A stretch of 64,000 nt of DNA from Pseudomonas viridiflava (GCF_900583165.1 NZ_UTKY01000076.1:124001-188000); one strand, 5' to 3'; shown: positions 25,343-34,831, counted from the stretch's first letter. Translations and numbers: made by a program. The notes: generated by a model from the letters alone, not told the origin.

Positions 25343-27152
25343 CAAGCCTGGGCATGAACCTGCCCAGCGCACCGATCGACTGACCTGGGCGGAAATTCGT
25401 CGCCTGGCCCTGCGTCATAAGAAATCGCTGTGGATCGCCAATGGCGTCGCCGTATTGGCGACTCTGTGCAGCGTCCCTATCCCCCTGTTGTTGCCGTTGC
25501 TGGTGGACGAAGTGCTGCTGGGGCACGGCGATGCGGCCCTCAAAGTGATGAACCACGCACTGCCGCTGGGCTGGCAGAAAGCGGCCGGTTACATCGGCCT
25601 GATGCTTTTGTTGACCCTGTTGCTACGTTGCGGCGCGCTGGTGTTCAACGTGGTGCAGGCGCGCCTGTTTGCGCGTTTGGCCAAGGACATCGTGTACCGC
25701 ATCCGCGTGCGGCTGATCGAGCGGCTCAAGCGTATCTCCTTGGGTGAATACGAAAGCCTGGGCAGCGGCACGGTCACCACGCACCTAGTCACCGACCTGG
25801 ACACCCTGGACAAATTCGTCGGCGAAACCCTTAGTCGTTTCCTAGTGGCCATGCTGACCCTGGTGGGCACCTCGGCGATTCTGGTGTGGATGCATTGGCA
25901 ACTGGCGCTGCTGATCCTGTTGTTCAACCCTTTGGTGATCTATGCCACGGTGCAGTTGGGCAAGCGCGTCAAACACCTGAAAAAGCTTGAGAACGACAGC
26001 ACCTCGCGCTTCACCCAGGCACTGACCGAAACCCTCGATGCGATCCAGGAAGTGCGCGCGGGTAACCGCCAGGGCTTCTTTCTCGGGCGTCTTGGCCAGC
26101 GTGCGCAGGAAGTGCGCGACTACGCCATCCACTCGCAATGGAAAACCGACGCTTCCAGCCGCGCCAGTGGGTTGCTCTTCCAGTTCGGCATCGACATCTT
26201 CCGTGCTGCGGCCATGCTCACGGTGTTGTTTTCCGACTTGTCCATCGGCCAGATGCTCGCGGTGTTCAGCTACCTGTGGTTCATGATCGGGCCGGTGGAG
26301 CAACTGCTGAACCTGCAATACGCCTATTACGCGGCAGGCGGCGCGTTGACGCGGATCAACGAGCTGTTGGCGCGTGCTGACGAGCCGCAGTATGCCGGGG
26401 GTGAAGACCCCTTCACCGGGCGTGAAACCGTGGGTATCGAAGTGCGCGGCCTCAACTTTGGCTACGGCGAAGACCGGGTGCTCGACCAGTTGAACCTGAC
26501 CATTGCGCCGGGTGAGAAGGTGGCGATTGTTGGCGCCAGCGGCGGTGGTAAAAGTACCCTGGTGCAACTGTTGCTGGGGCTTTATACGCCCCAGGCCGGG
26601 AGTATCCGTTTCGGCGGTGCAACCCAGCAGGAGATCGGCCTGGAAACCATCCGCGAAAACGTTGCAGTGGTGCTGCAACACCCAGCGCTGTTCAACGACA
26701 CCGTGCGCGCCAATTTGACCATGGGCCGCGAGCGCAGTGACCAGGCCTGCTGGCAGGCACTGGAAATCGCCCAGTTGGATGCTACCGTCAAGGCACTGCC
26801 CTTGGGCTTGGACAGTGTAGTAGGGCGTTCCGGCGTGCGGTTTTCTGGCGGGCAGCGCCAGCGCCTGGCGATTGCGCGCATGGTATTGGCCGAACCCAAG
26901 GTGGTCATCCTCGACGAAGCCACCTCGGCCCTGGATGCGGCCACCGAGTACAACCTGCACCAAGCGCTGGCGCGGTTTCTCAGTGGGCGTACTACACTGA
27001 TCATCGCTCACCGTCTGTCGGCGGTTAAGCAAGCAGATCGAGTATTGGTGTTTGACGGCGGTCACATTGCTGAGGACGGTGATCACCAGCAACTGATTGC
27101 CGATGGCGGCTTGTACGCCAAACTCTACGGGCACCTCCAACAAGTGCGTTGA
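25335..27152 (+). CDS. ABC exporter, fused permease and ATPase
   Basis: A 605-aa half-transporter. An ABC type-1 transmembrane domain with about six helices covers residues 30-320. A nucleotide-binding domain (about 355-600) has Walker A GASGGGKST, the Q-loop region, the signature RFSGGQRQRLAIAR and Walker B VVILDEATSALD with the following His-switch (IIAHRLS). It probably works as a homodimer exporting lipids, drugs or peptides; the substrate is unknown. The GTG start at 25335 overlaps the end of the DsbA-like gene by 8 nt. Identity as an exporter is clear from the fused order. Confidence 0.92.
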   Translation: MFDKPGHEPAQRTDRLTWAEIRRLALRHKKSLWIANGVAVLATLCSVPIPLLLPLLVDEVLLGHGDAALKVMNHALPLGWQKAAGYIGLMLLLTLLLRCGALVFNVVQARLFARLAKDIVYRIRVRLIERLKRISLGEYESLGSGTVTTHLVTDLDTLDKFVGETLSRFLVAMLTLVGTSAILVWMHWQLALLILLFNPLVIYATVQLGKRVKHLKKLENDSTSRFTQALTETLDAIQEVRAGNRQGFFLGRLGQRAQEVRDYAIHSQWKTDASSRASGLLFQFGIDIFRAAAMLTVLFSDLSIGQMLAVFSYLWFMIGPVEQLLNLQYAYYAAGGALTRINELLARADEPQYAGGEDPFTGRETVGIEVRGLNFGYGEDRVLDQLNLTIAPGEKVAIVGASGGGKSTLVQLLLGLYTPQAGSIRFGGATQQEIGLETIRENVAVVLQHPALFNDTVRANLTMGRERSDQACWQALEIAQLDATVKALPLGLDSVVGRSGVRFSGGQRQRLAIARMVLAEPKVVILDEATSALDAATEYNLHQALARFLSGRTTLIIAHRLSAVKQADRVLVFDGGHIAEDGDHQQLIADGGLYAKLYGHLQQVR

Positions 27153-27223
27153 TTTAGCCTAGGCTGAGCGAAGGGAAGCGGTTTTTCGCGTGCGTATCCA
27201 GCGGTGCATGTGCAAGGGGCTTC

Positions 27224-29686
27224 ATGAAGCAAAAGCGGACTCTCGGAACGCCAAGGCTGTTGGGCATCGTATGGCCTTTTATTGCTGTGGTGCTGTTTCA
27301 GGCATTGTTGGGCTGTGTCAGCCTTTTCATGCTCTCGGCGGTGCGTGGCTATGTGGCCGGTGAAAGCCTGTGGTCCAAAGGCCAGAAAGACGCTATCTAT
27401 TACCTGACGCTCTACGCCGACAACCGCGACGAAGCCACTTACCTTAAATATCAGCAAGCCATTGCCGTGCCTCAGGGCGGCCATGAGCTGCGCATTGCCC
27501 TTGATCGTCCCACCCCCGATCTCGCCGCTGCCCGCGAAGGTATTCTCAAGGGGGGTAACCATCAGGATGACGTCTCCAGCCTGATTTGGCTGTACCTCAA
27601 CTTTCGCCATTTCAGCTACCTGGAAAAAGCCATTGAGCTTTGGACCGTCGGCGATGGCTACCTGATGCAGCTGGATGATCTAGCCCGGGAGATGCACCGG
27701 TCGATTGCCCGTGACCAAATCAGTGGCAATGATGTGCGCCAATGGAAGGCGCACATCATTGCCATCAACGAAGGCGTCACGCCGGCCGCAAAGGCCTTCA
27801 GCGATGCTCTAGGGGAAGGCTCGCGGATGATCCTGCGCCTTCTGCTGATCACCAACCTGGCAACCGCCCTTGGCCTGATCGTGCTGGCGCTGTTGCGCAC
27901 GCACAAGCTGTTGGCCCAGCGCCACGCGTTTGCGGACGCCCTGCAAGCGGAGAAGGAACGAGCCCAGATCACGCTGGAATCGATCGGCGACGGGGTGATT
28001 ACCACCGACGTCGACGGCGCCATTACCTATATGAACGCGGCCGCAGAGGCGCTGACTCACTGGCGCTCAGACCAGGCTGAGGGCCTGCCGCTGGCCGCGC
28101 TGTTCAATTTGCTGGATGACAATGCCCAGCCCGACGGCTTTACCTTGATCGAACACATCGTCAAGGGACAGCTCAGCGGCGGCAGCGAGCATTCGAAAAC
28201 CATCCAGCGTGTGGACGGCAGCACGGTGTCCGTGACCCTGGTGGGGGCGCCCATCCGCAGCGCCGGTAAGGTCAGCGGTGCGGTGCTGGTGATGCACGAC
28301 ATGACCCAGGAACGTCAGTACATCGCCAACCTGTCGTGGCAGGCGACGCACGACGCCTTGACCGGACTGGCCAACCGTCGCGAGTTCGAGTACCGCCTGG
28401 AGCAGGTGCTGTACCCGGCCGGGCTCGCGCAGGGTGGGCGACATGCCTTGATGTTTCTCGACCTTGACCAATTCAAGTTGGTCAATGACACCTGTGGCCA
28501 TGCGGCGGGTGACGAGTTGCTGAGGCATATCTGCGCGTTGCTGCAATCGGACCTGCGCGAGGGCGACACCCTGGCCCGCCTGGGTGGGGATGAGTTTGGC
28601 ATCTTGCTGGAAAACTGCCCGGCGGCGGCGGCGGAGAAAATCGCCGAGAGTTTGCGCCATACCGTGCAAAACCTGCATTTCGTGTGGAAGGGCCGACCGT
28701 TCATGACCACCGTCAGCATCGGCCTGGTGCACATCTCAAACACGCCGACCACCTTGGAAACCTCACTACGGGCCGCTGACATGGCGTGCTACATGGCCAA
28801 GGAAAAAGGCCGCAACCGCGTGCAGGTGTACCACGCCGATGACTCGGAGCTGTCCTTGCGCTTTGGGGAGATGGCTTGGGTGCAGCGTTTGCACATGGCC
28901 CTGGAAGAAAATCGATTCTGCCTCTATTCCCAGGAAATTTACCCCCTTGGGCACACTGACGGCGGCAGCGGCCATATCGAAATACTGCTGCGCCTGCATG
29001 ATGAGACCGGCCGGATCATCCTGCCAGACAGTTTTATTCCAGCTGCAGAGCGTTACGGCCTAATGACGTCGTTGGATCGCTGGGTAGTGGAAAATGTTTT
29101 CCAAATCATCGCCGATTGCATCCGGGAACGTCCCGGCTTACCCATGGCGATGTGTGCGATCAATCTGTCAGGTATAACTATTGGCGATGAAGACTTTCTT
29201 GGGTTTTTGCGTGAGAAGTTTCTTACTTACAATATACCGCCGGCGATGATCTGTTTTGAAATTACCGAAACCAGCGCGATTGCAAACTTGGGCAGTGCGA
29301 TTCGTTTTATTAATGAACTCAAAGCGTTAGGCTGTCATTTCTCTCTGGATGACTTTTGTGCCGGTATGTCTTCATTCGCTTATCTCAAACATTTACCTGT
29401 AGACTTCCTGAAGATCGATGGAAGTTTCGTAAAGGATATGCTGGACGACCCGATTAACCGCGCGATGGTCGAAGTGATCAATCACATCGGCCACGTCATG
29501 GGTAAGCGCACAATTGCAGAGTTTGTCGAGACACCCCAGATCGAACAGGCGTTACTCGAGATAGGTGTGGATTACGCTCAGGGCTACCTGATTGAACGAC
29601 CGCAGTTGTTTACCTTTGATAGTTTGCAGTGTCGACCTGTGCGACCGCAGCCTTTGCTGTTTAAGGCGCCTGGCACATTCCGCTGA
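27224..29686 (+). CDS. Membrane PAS-GGDEF-EAL cyclic di-GMP enzyme
   Basis: An 820-aa protein. A periplasmic sensor region is held between two membrane helices (about 13-40 and 205-225). A PAS domain (about 240-360, ESIGDGVITTDVDGAITYMN) is followed by GGDEF (about 370-530) and EAL (about 550-800). The cyclase motif GGDEF (454-458) is intact and preceded by an RxxD inhibitory site (REGD). The phosphodiesterase motif reads EILLR (Glu586) instead of EALLR, and DDFCAG replaces DDFGTG, but the metal-binding Glu, Asp pair, KIDG lysine and later Glu are kept. Both activities are therefore possible. The layout resembles MorA-type proteins. A TenA-like gene follows 46 nt later. Confidence 0.92.
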   Translation: MKQKRTLGTPRLLGIVWPFIAVVLFQALLGCVSLFMLSAVRGYVAGESLWSKGQKDAIYYLTLYADNRDEATYLKYQQAIAVPQGGHELRIALDRPTPDLAAAREGILKGGNHQDDVSSLIWLYLNFRHFSYLEKAIELWTVGDGYLMQLDDLAREMHRSIARDQISGNDVRQWKAHIIAINEGVTPAAKAFSDALGEGSRMILRLLLITNLATALGLIVLALLRTHKLLAQRHAFADALQAEKERAQITLESIGDGVITTDVDGAITYMNAAAEALTHWRSDQAEGLPLAALFNLLDDNAQPDGFTLIEHIVKGQLSGGSEHSKTIQRVDGSTVSVTLVGAPIRSAGKVSGAVLVMHDMTQERQYIANLSWQATHDALTGLANRREFEYRLEQVLYPAGLAQGGRHALMFLDLDQFKLVNDTCGHAAGDELLRHICALLQSDLREGDTLARLGGDEFGILLENCPAAAAEKIAESLRHTVQNLHFVWKGRPFMTTVSIGLVHISNTPTTLETSLRAADMACYMAKEKGRNRVQVYHADDSELSLRFGEMAWVQRLHMALEENRFCLYSQEIYPLGHTDGGSGHIEILLRLHDETGRIILPDSFIPAAERYGLMTSLDRWVVENVFQIIADCIRERPGLPMAMCAINLSGITIGDEDFLGFLREKFLTYNIPPAMICFEITETSAIANLGSAIRFINELKALGCHFSLDDFCAGMSSFAYLKHLPVDFLKIDGSFVKDMLDDPINRAMVEVINHIGHVMGKRTIAEFVETPQIEQALLEIGVDYAQGYLIERPQLFTFDSLQCRPVRPQPLLFKAPGTFR

Positions 29687-29732
29687 AACATTTGCTGGTC
29701 TGTACAATCACATTTAAAAAGGAGCCTTAACA

Positions 29733-30533
29733 GTGATCGACACATTCATCAGAACCGGCCCGCTTATGGAAGCCTCGAGTTACCCCGCCTGGGCGCAGCA
29801 ACTGATCCAGGACTGTAGCGAGAGCAAGCGCCGCGTTGTCGAACATGAACTGTACCAGCGCATGCGTGATAACACGCTCAGCGCTAAAACCATGCGTCAC
29901 TACCTGATCGGTGGCTGGCCCGTGGTAGAACAGTTTGCCTTGTACATGGCACAAAACCTCACCAAGACCAAGTTTGCCCGCCACCCTGGTGAAGACATGG
30001 CCCGCCGCTGGTTGATGCGCAATATTCGCGTGGAGCTCAACCATGCCGACTATTGGGTACATTGGGCCGGCGCCCATGGTGTCAGCCTGGAAGAGCTGCA
30101 AGCTCAGAACGTGCCGCCGGAGTTGCACGCCCTGAGCCATTGGTGCTGGCACACCAGCTCATCCGATTCGCTGATCGTAGCCATTGCCGCGACCAATTAC
30201 GCGATCGAAGGGGCGACGGGGGAATGGTCCGCCGTAGTGTGTTCCACGGGCGTCTATGCGGCAGCCTTCCCTGAGGAAGACCGTAAGCGCGCAATGAAAT
30301 GGCTCAAGATGCACGCCCAATACGATGATGCACACCCTTGGGAGGCGCTGGAAATCATCTGCACCCTGGCGGGGATGAACCCGAGCAAGGCCTTGCAGAT
30401 TGAGCTGGGCCAAGCTGTGCGCAAGAGCTATGACTACATGTACCTGTTCTTGGAAAGCTGCATGCGCCTGGAGCGAGAAAAAGCGCCAACCCTGGTGCGT
30501 GAGCGCCCGATGCGAGTCGCCAGCGAAGCGTGA
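29733..30533 (+). CDS. TenA/PqqC-like iron-containing redox family protein
   Basis: A 266-aa all-helical protein of the TENA/THI-4/PQQC superfamily, related to heme-oxygenase-like diiron proteins. The recognisable core includes HYLIGGWPVVEQFALYMA, VELNHADYW and YAIEGATGEWS, and HAQYDDAHPWEALEII with conserved His/Glu residues. Relatives include thiaminase-type enzymes, PqqC and a group of putative regulators; which applies here is unknown. The GTG start at 29733 is supported by AAGGAG 8 nt upstream; an ATG at 29766 is the alternative. A REP-like palindrome follows the gene. Confidence 0.85.
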   Translation: MIDTFIRTGPLMEASSYPAWAQQLIQDCSESKRRVVEHELYQRMRDNTLSAKTMRHYLIGGWPVVEQFALYMAQNLTKTKFARHPGEDMARRWLMRNIRVELNHADYWVHWAGAHGVSLEELQAQNVPPELHALSHWCWHTSSSDSLIVAIAATNYAIEGATGEWSAVVCSTGVYAAAFPEEDRKRAMKWLKMHAQYDDAHPWEALEIICTLAGMNPSKALQIELGQAVRKSYDYMYLFLESCMRLEREKAPTLVRERPMRVASEA

Positions 30534-30545
30534 TGGGTGAGTAAC

Positions 30546-30577
30546 CTGTGGCGAGGAAGCGTGCTCCCTCGCCACAG
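30546..30577. repeat. REP-like palindrome, CTGTGGCGAGG class
   Basis: The stem CTGTGGCGAGG and its complement enclose about 10 nt. It differs in sequence from the GTGGGAGGGGGC class and lies between convergent genes, where it could also act as a terminator. Confidence 0.8.
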
Positions 30578-30599
30578 TGATTTAAGTCGCCCCTGAGGT

Positions 30600-31526
30600 T
30601 TACCCCGCCATTGCCAAGCGGTTGCGACCTTCACGCTTGGCCACGTACAGGGCGCTGTCGGCCCGACGCAACAGGCTTTCGGCAGACTCAGCCGCCAATA
30701 AGGTCGAGCAACCGAGGCTCACCGTCAGTTCGATCCGCGTACTGTCCGCCCAATAGTCCTGGGCCTGGGTCGCCCGACGCAGGCGTTCGCCCACCAGTGC
30801 CGCCGCATCCCGGCCGGTGTTGGACAGCAAAATCAGAAACTCTTCCCCGCCAAACCGAAATACCATGTCCACGTTGCGCAACTGGCTCTTGATCGCTGAG
30901 GCCACGGCACGCAGCACGTCATCGCCGGCAGTATGGCCGTGCGTGTCATTGATGACTTTGAAGTGGTCGATGTCCAGCATCAACAAGGACAATGGATTGC
31001 GGTGCCGGCGCGCCATGTCGATTTCCCGTTGCAGGGTCTGGTCCATAGCGACGCGGTTACCGGTCTCGGTCAAGGGGTCGCGCAGGGCGCTGCGGGTGGC
31101 CGCTCGATAGAGCAAGGCGTTACGCATGGGGTACAGCAGCGTCGCCAGCAAGGACTCAAGCTGGCCGAGCTCATCTTCCATCAAGCGCTGATTGCGGCGA
31201 AAGATCAGCTCGCCTAGGTGCTCGCCCTCATGGCTCAGGCTATAGCTCACCGAATGATGGCCGCGATGACCAAATTCCAGGCGCAGATCGCTGGCTTCAT
31301 GGCGATACTGCAGGGCATCCAACGGAACCAAGCGTTGAACCTCGCGGAAAAACACCCCGAGAATGCGCTCCGGTTCCAGGCTGGTTTGCAGTTGCATGCC
31401 CAATTGCTGACGCAGTTGGGTAATGGTGATCGGGCGGCGCGGGAGCAGGGATGGCTGACCAAACCCCAGGCGTTGCAATTTGGCACTGTCAAAGTCAATT
31501 GCGTTGGTCTGGGTTGGTGTTTTCAT
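30600..31526 (-). CDS. Diguanylate cyclase (GGDEF protein)
   Basis: A 308-aa soluble protein. The N-terminal part (about 30-135) looks GAF-like and includes IFRRNQRLMEDELGQLESLL. A GGDEF domain fills about 145-308 (DPLTETGNRVAMDQTL, MLDIDHFKVINDTHGH). The active site reads RFGGEEFLI and is preceded by RNVD, a product-inhibition I-site at the usual five-residue spacing, so an active and feedback-controlled c-di-GMP synthase is predicted. The start at 31526 (MKTPTQTN) has GAGG upstream. It is convergent with the TenA-like gene. Confidence 0.92.
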   Translation of the reverse strand: MKTPTQTNAIDFDSAKLQRLGFGQPSLLPRRPITITQLRQQLGMQLQTSLEPERILGVFFREVQRLVPLDALQYRHEASDLRLEFGHRGHHSVSYSLSHEGEHLGELIFRRNQRLMEDELGQLESLLATLLYPMRNALLYRAATRSALRDPLTETGNRVAMDQTLQREIDMARRHRNPLSLLMLDIDHFKVINDTHGHTAGDDVLRAVASAIKSQLRNVDMVFRFGGEEFLILLSNTGRDAAALVGERLRRATQAQDYWADSTRIELTVSLGCSTLLAAESAESLLRRADSALYVAKREGRNRLAMAG

Positions 31527-31837
31527 AAGCGAGCGGCCTCTAAGCACTTTGCTGTCTTACAGGCTTGATGAGAATGGCGAGTGCCAAGCGTCTTACTGTT
31601 CCGTCAGTTCCGTAAAACATGAGTAACAGTCTAGACCGCTTTACCAAGGGTTATAACCCCTGGGCACAACCGCACGTCTTGCCATCGCATAACCTGCTTG
31701 AACGAGGTTAGAGCGAGATTCATGCCAAAACGTTTTAATTAAATTTAAAGCCTTATAAATCAAGTGGCTGTATTTATCGCTACGAACAGCCACCGGCGGA
31801 TGGCGCCAGTTAACTGGCGAGTAAATGTCGAGCAGCG
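31527..31837. other. Intergenic region between DGC and lldD
   Basis: Upstream region of the diguanylate cyclase and downstream of lldD. A weak 7-bp stem GTGGCTG/CAGCCAC (31764-31793) followed by T-rich DNA on the minus strand may end lldD transcription. The 31725-31765 stretch is strongly AT-rich. No gene was seen. Confidence 0.4.
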
Positions 31838-32968
31838 TCAGACCAGGGTCGTTCGGTCGATCTGTTCTATGGCGGTCACGCCAGTGAGGGTCATGGCCAC
31901 GCGCATTTCCTTGGCGAAAATGTCCAGTAGATTTTCTACGCCTTGCTGGCCATCGGCGGCCAGTGCATAGGCGGTGGCGCGACCCAGCAGGCAGGCCTTG
32001 GCGCCCAGGGCGAGCATGCGCACTACGTCGAGCCCTGAGCGTATGCCCGAATCCACTAGCACCGTGAGGTCGTCGCCGACCGCTTCGGCAATTGCCGGGA
32101 GGGCTTTGGCGGTGGACAGCACGCCATCGAGCTGACGGCCGCCATGGTTGGAGACCACAATGCCGTCGGCGCCGAAGCTTACTGCGTCCTTGGCGTCCTG
32201 GGGGTCGAGGATGCCCTTGATGATCATAGGGCCCTTCCAGAATTCACGGATCCACTCCAGGTCTTTCCAACTGATGGAGGGGTCGAAATTGTTTGCCAAC
32301 CAACCAATGTAGTCTTCCAAGTGCGTGGGTTTGCCCAGGTACTTGGAGATATTGCCCAGGTCGTGTGGGCGGCCCATCAGGCCCACATCAAAGGCCCACT
32401 GCGGTTTGGTGACGGCTTGCAGCATGCGCCGCTGTGCGGCGAACGGCCCGGACATGCCAGAGTGGGCATCACGATAGCGCGCGCCGGGCGTCGGCATGTC
32501 CACGGTAAACACCAGCGTGGTCACGCCGGCGGCCTGGGCACGCTCCAGCGCATTGCGCATGAAGCCACGGTCTTTGAGTACGTAAAGTTGAAACCAGATA
32601 GAGCGGGGGCTCTGCGACGCCACTTCTTCAATCGGGCACACCGACACGGTCGACAGGCAGAAGGGGATGCCCTTGTTCGCCGCCGCCTTGGCCGCCTGTA
32701 CTTCACCGCGCCGCGCATACATGCCGGTCAGGCCGACAGGGCTGAGTATCACTGGCATGTCCAGCTCTTCGCCAAACACGCTGGTCTTCAGGCTAAGGCT
32801 GTCGACATTGCGCAGGATGCGCTGGCGCAGGCTGATCTCGGCCAAGTCCGAACTGTTGGCCCGCATCGTGTGCTCGGCGTAGGCGCCGCCATCGATGTAG
32901 TCGAACAGAAAGCGCGGCAGCTTGCGCTTGGCGGCCGCGCGGTAGTCGGAGGCGGACGAGATGATCAT
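31838..32968 (-). CDS. lldD: FMN-dependent L-lactate dehydrogenase
   Basis: A 376-aa alpha-hydroxyacid oxidase family flavoenzyme, membrane-associated in the family, oxidising L-lactate to pyruvate and feeding electrons to the respiratory chain. Motifs: FDYIDGGAYAE near the N-terminus, SPVGLTGMYARRGE, and the active site SNHGGRQLDG with the catalytic His. The start at 32968 (MIISSASDYRAAAKRK) has GGAGA upstream. The usual partners lldP and lldE/dld are not adjacent. Instead a divergent LysR-type regulator lies 100 nt away and probably controls it. Confidence 0.93.
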   Translation of the reverse strand: MIISSASDYRAAAKRKLPRFLFDYIDGGAYAEHTMRANSSDLAEISLRQRILRNVDSLSLKTSVFGEELDMPVILSPVGLTGMYARRGEVQAAKAAANKGIPFCLSTVSVCPIEEVASQSPRSIWFQLYVLKDRGFMRNALERAQAAGVTTLVFTVDMPTPGARYRDAHSGMSGPFAAQRRMLQAVTKPQWAFDVGLMGRPHDLGNISKYLGKPTHLEDYIGWLANNFDPSISWKDLEWIREFWKGPMIIKGILDPQDAKDAVSFGADGIVVSNHGGRQLDGVLSTAKALPAIAEAVGDDLTVLVDSGIRSGLDVVRMLALGAKACLLGRATAYALAADGQQGVENLLDIFAKEMRVAMTLTGVTAIEQIDRTTLV

Positions 32969-33019
32969 GAACGGTATCTCCACAGGGCAGGGCGGGTCAG
33001 GATAGGTAAAACTCTGGCA

Positions 33020-33040
33020 TGATAAAAACAACTTTTATCA
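33020..33040. promoter_or_regulatory. Dyad between lldD and the LysR gene
   Basis: TGATAAAA, 5 nt, TTTTATCA: a perfect 8-bp inverted repeat in the 100-nt divergent region, 52 nt from lldD and 29 nt from the LysR start. It is a plausible binding site for the LysR protein; binding is inferred from position and symmetry. Confidence 0.6.
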
Positions 33041-33068
33041 CTAGTAGCCAGTCGCAAAAGGAATACGA

Positions 33069-33965
33069 ATGAATCTCAGAACATTACGCGCCTTTGTCGA
33101 GGTGGTTCGCCAGGGCGGTTTCTCCCAGGCAGCCGACGTGGTGTCGCTGACCCAATCTACCGTGAGCAAGGCGGTCAAGACCCTTGAAGAAGAGCTAGGC
33201 ACGCCGTTGCTCAACCGCCTGGGCCACCGCAACGAGCTTACTGCCGCTGGCGAAATTGCCTATCGCCGCGCCCAGGTGCTGCTTGCCGAACACAACGACC
33301 TGATGGCCGAGATAGACGACCTGCGCGGTCTCAAGCGCGGCCAACTGCGCATCGGCTTGCCGCCGGTTGGCTGCGGTGTGCTGTTTGCGACCATGTTCGC
33401 TACCTATCGTAGTCGCTACCCGGACATCGACATCGAGCTCACCGAATACGGCAGCAAGAAACTGCGAGAATGCCTGGAAGCGGGCGAGGTCGATCTGGCG
33501 GCCTTGCTGTTGCCCGTGGACCCAGGTTTCGACTACCAGCCCGTACGCAACGAGCCGTTAATAGCCGTGCTGCCCATCAGTCACCCCCTGGCCCAGCGCA
33601 AGCGAATCGACTTCACAGACCTGGCCGACTCCCCCTTTATCCTGTTCGAAGCAGGTTTTGCCCTCAACGCCAAAATCCTCGCCGCCTGCGAGCGCAAAGG
33701 CGTCATACCCAGGGTCACCGCCCGCAGCGGCCAGATCGACTTCATCGTCGATTTGATTACCGCTGGCCTGGGCGTCGCCTTCTTGCCACGCATGTTGGCG
33801 CACAAACACCAACACAACGGCATCGCCCTGATCCCCCTCGACGAGCCCCATACCGACTGGCACATCGCCCTGGCCTGGCGCGCCAGCGCTCACCTGCCAC
33901 CGGCCGCCTTAGCCTGGCTGGAACTGGCGGAGGAACAACAACTTGCAAGCGACCCCCGGGGTTAA
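33069..33965 (+). CDS. LysR-type transcriptional regulator
   Basis: A 298-aa LysR family protein. The N-terminal winged HTH (about 1-60) reads MNLRTLRAFVEVVRQGGFSQ, then AADVVSLTQSTVSKAVKTLE. A LysR substrate-binding domain follows (about 90-295, RGQLRIGLPPVG). It is divergently placed to lldD, the classic arrangement for a LysR regulator and its target, so it may respond to lactate or a related hydroxy acid. AAAAGGAATACGA upstream gives the ribosome site. The ligand is not known. Confidence 0.9.
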   Translation: MNLRTLRAFVEVVRQGGFSQAADVVSLTQSTVSKAVKTLEEELGTPLLNRLGHRNELTAAGEIAYRRAQVLLAEHNDLMAEIDDLRGLKRGQLRIGLPPVGCGVLFATMFATYRSRYPDIDIELTEYGSKKLRECLEAGEVDLAALLLPVDPGFDYQPVRNEPLIAVLPISHPLAQRKRIDFTDLADSPFILFEAGFALNAKILAACERKGVIPRVTARSGQIDFIVDLITAGLGVAFLPRMLAHKHQHNGIALIPLDEPHTDWHIALAWRASAHLPPAALAWLELAEEQQLASDPRG

Positions 33966-34025
33966 ACGCACCGATCGCCAGAGAAAGCTTGACTTCCCCT
34001 TTTTAATCAGTAACATACGGCGCAT

Positions 34026-34101
34026 TCCGCGATAGCTCAGTTGGTAGAGCAAATGACTGTTAATCATTGGGTCCCTGGTTCGAGTCCAGGTCGTGGAGCC
34101 A
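34026..34101 (+). tRNA. tRNA-Asn (GTT anticodon)
   Basis: A 76-nt cloverleaf. The acceptor stem TCCGCGA pairs with TCGTGGA, the D arm is GATAGCTCAGTTGGTAGAGC, the anticodon loop is ACTGTTAATC with GTT, the T arm is GGTTCGAGTCC, and CCA is encoded. It is followed by a hairpin terminator at 34119-34146. Confidence 0.98.
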
Positions 34102-34118
34102 GATAGCGATATAAAGAG

Positions 34119-34146
34119 AAGCCTGCAGAGATGCAGGCTTTTTTTT
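34119..34146 (+). terminator. Terminator of tRNA-Asn
   Basis: The stem AAGCCTGCA / TGCAGGCTT is followed by TTTTTT, 18 nt after the tRNA 3' end. Confidence 0.93.
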
Positions 34147-34192
34147 GCCTTGGATTTGGCCCCGCCACTGAAGCGCACAGAGACGGGAGGCG

Positions 34193-34804
34193 CTACACCG
34201 TGGCGACATCCCACGTCATCAGCAACTGAGTGATTGCCGCGTCAATGGTTTCATGCGGCACGTTATCCCGCGCCAGGATCGAAACGCCCTGCAGGAAACT
34301 GTCGAAGACCGTTGCCATGACTGCCGGCTGGGGCGTCTTGGGCAGTTGCCCGGCCTCCACTGCACGTTCAACGCACGCCGCTATGCCGGCTCGCGTGCGC
34401 AAACGTGACTCGGTCAAGGCATCCGCCACCCGCGCGTTCTCCGGGCTCGGCGCACTCATCACGCCAAGCGCCACCATGCAGCCCTTGGGATGCCCGTCTT
34501 CACACTGCATGCGTGCCGACTGGCGCAGGGCGTTTTCGATGGCTTGGCGCGGCGCTAGGGTTTCGTCCCACAGGCATTCGGTGACCTGGGCGTAGGTCGC
34601 CAGATAGCGCTGCACACACTCATCGAACAGCGCCTCTTTGGAGCCGAACGCGGCGTAAAAACTCGGCGCGGAGATGCCGCCACCCAGACCGGCCTTGAGC
34701 TGGGCCAGGGAAGTGGCGTCGTAACCGTGCTGCCAGAACAGGTGCAAGGCCTGGTCCACAGCCTGGTCACGGTCAAAGTTACGCGGGCGGCCCATTTGTG
34801 CCAT
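34193..34804 (-). CDS. TetR/AcrR family transcriptional regulator
   Basis: A 203-aa TetR-type repressor. The HTH fills about residues 8-55 (GRPRNFDRDQAVDQALHLFW, then TSLAQLKAG and SFYAAFGSKEALFDE), followed by an alpha-helical ligand domain (about 75-200). The start at 34804 (MAQMGRPRNF) is preceded by GGAG. It is divergent from an MFS exporter 121 nt away, and the shared region contains mirrored 17-bp repeats. It therefore most likely represses that exporter and itself until a ligand binds. Confidence 0.92.
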   Translation of the reverse strand: MAQMGRPRNFDRDQAVDQALHLFWQHGYDATSLAQLKAGLGGGISAPSFYAAFGSKEALFDECVQRYLATYAQVTECLWDETLAPRQAIENALRQSARMQCEDGHPKGCMVALGVMSAPSPENARVADALTESRLRTRAGIAACVERAVEAGQLPKTPQPAVMATVFDSFLQGVSILARDNVPHETIDAAITQLLMTWDVATV

Positions 34805-34831
34805 GTCAGGTCTCCGGTGGGAAAGCGAGAT

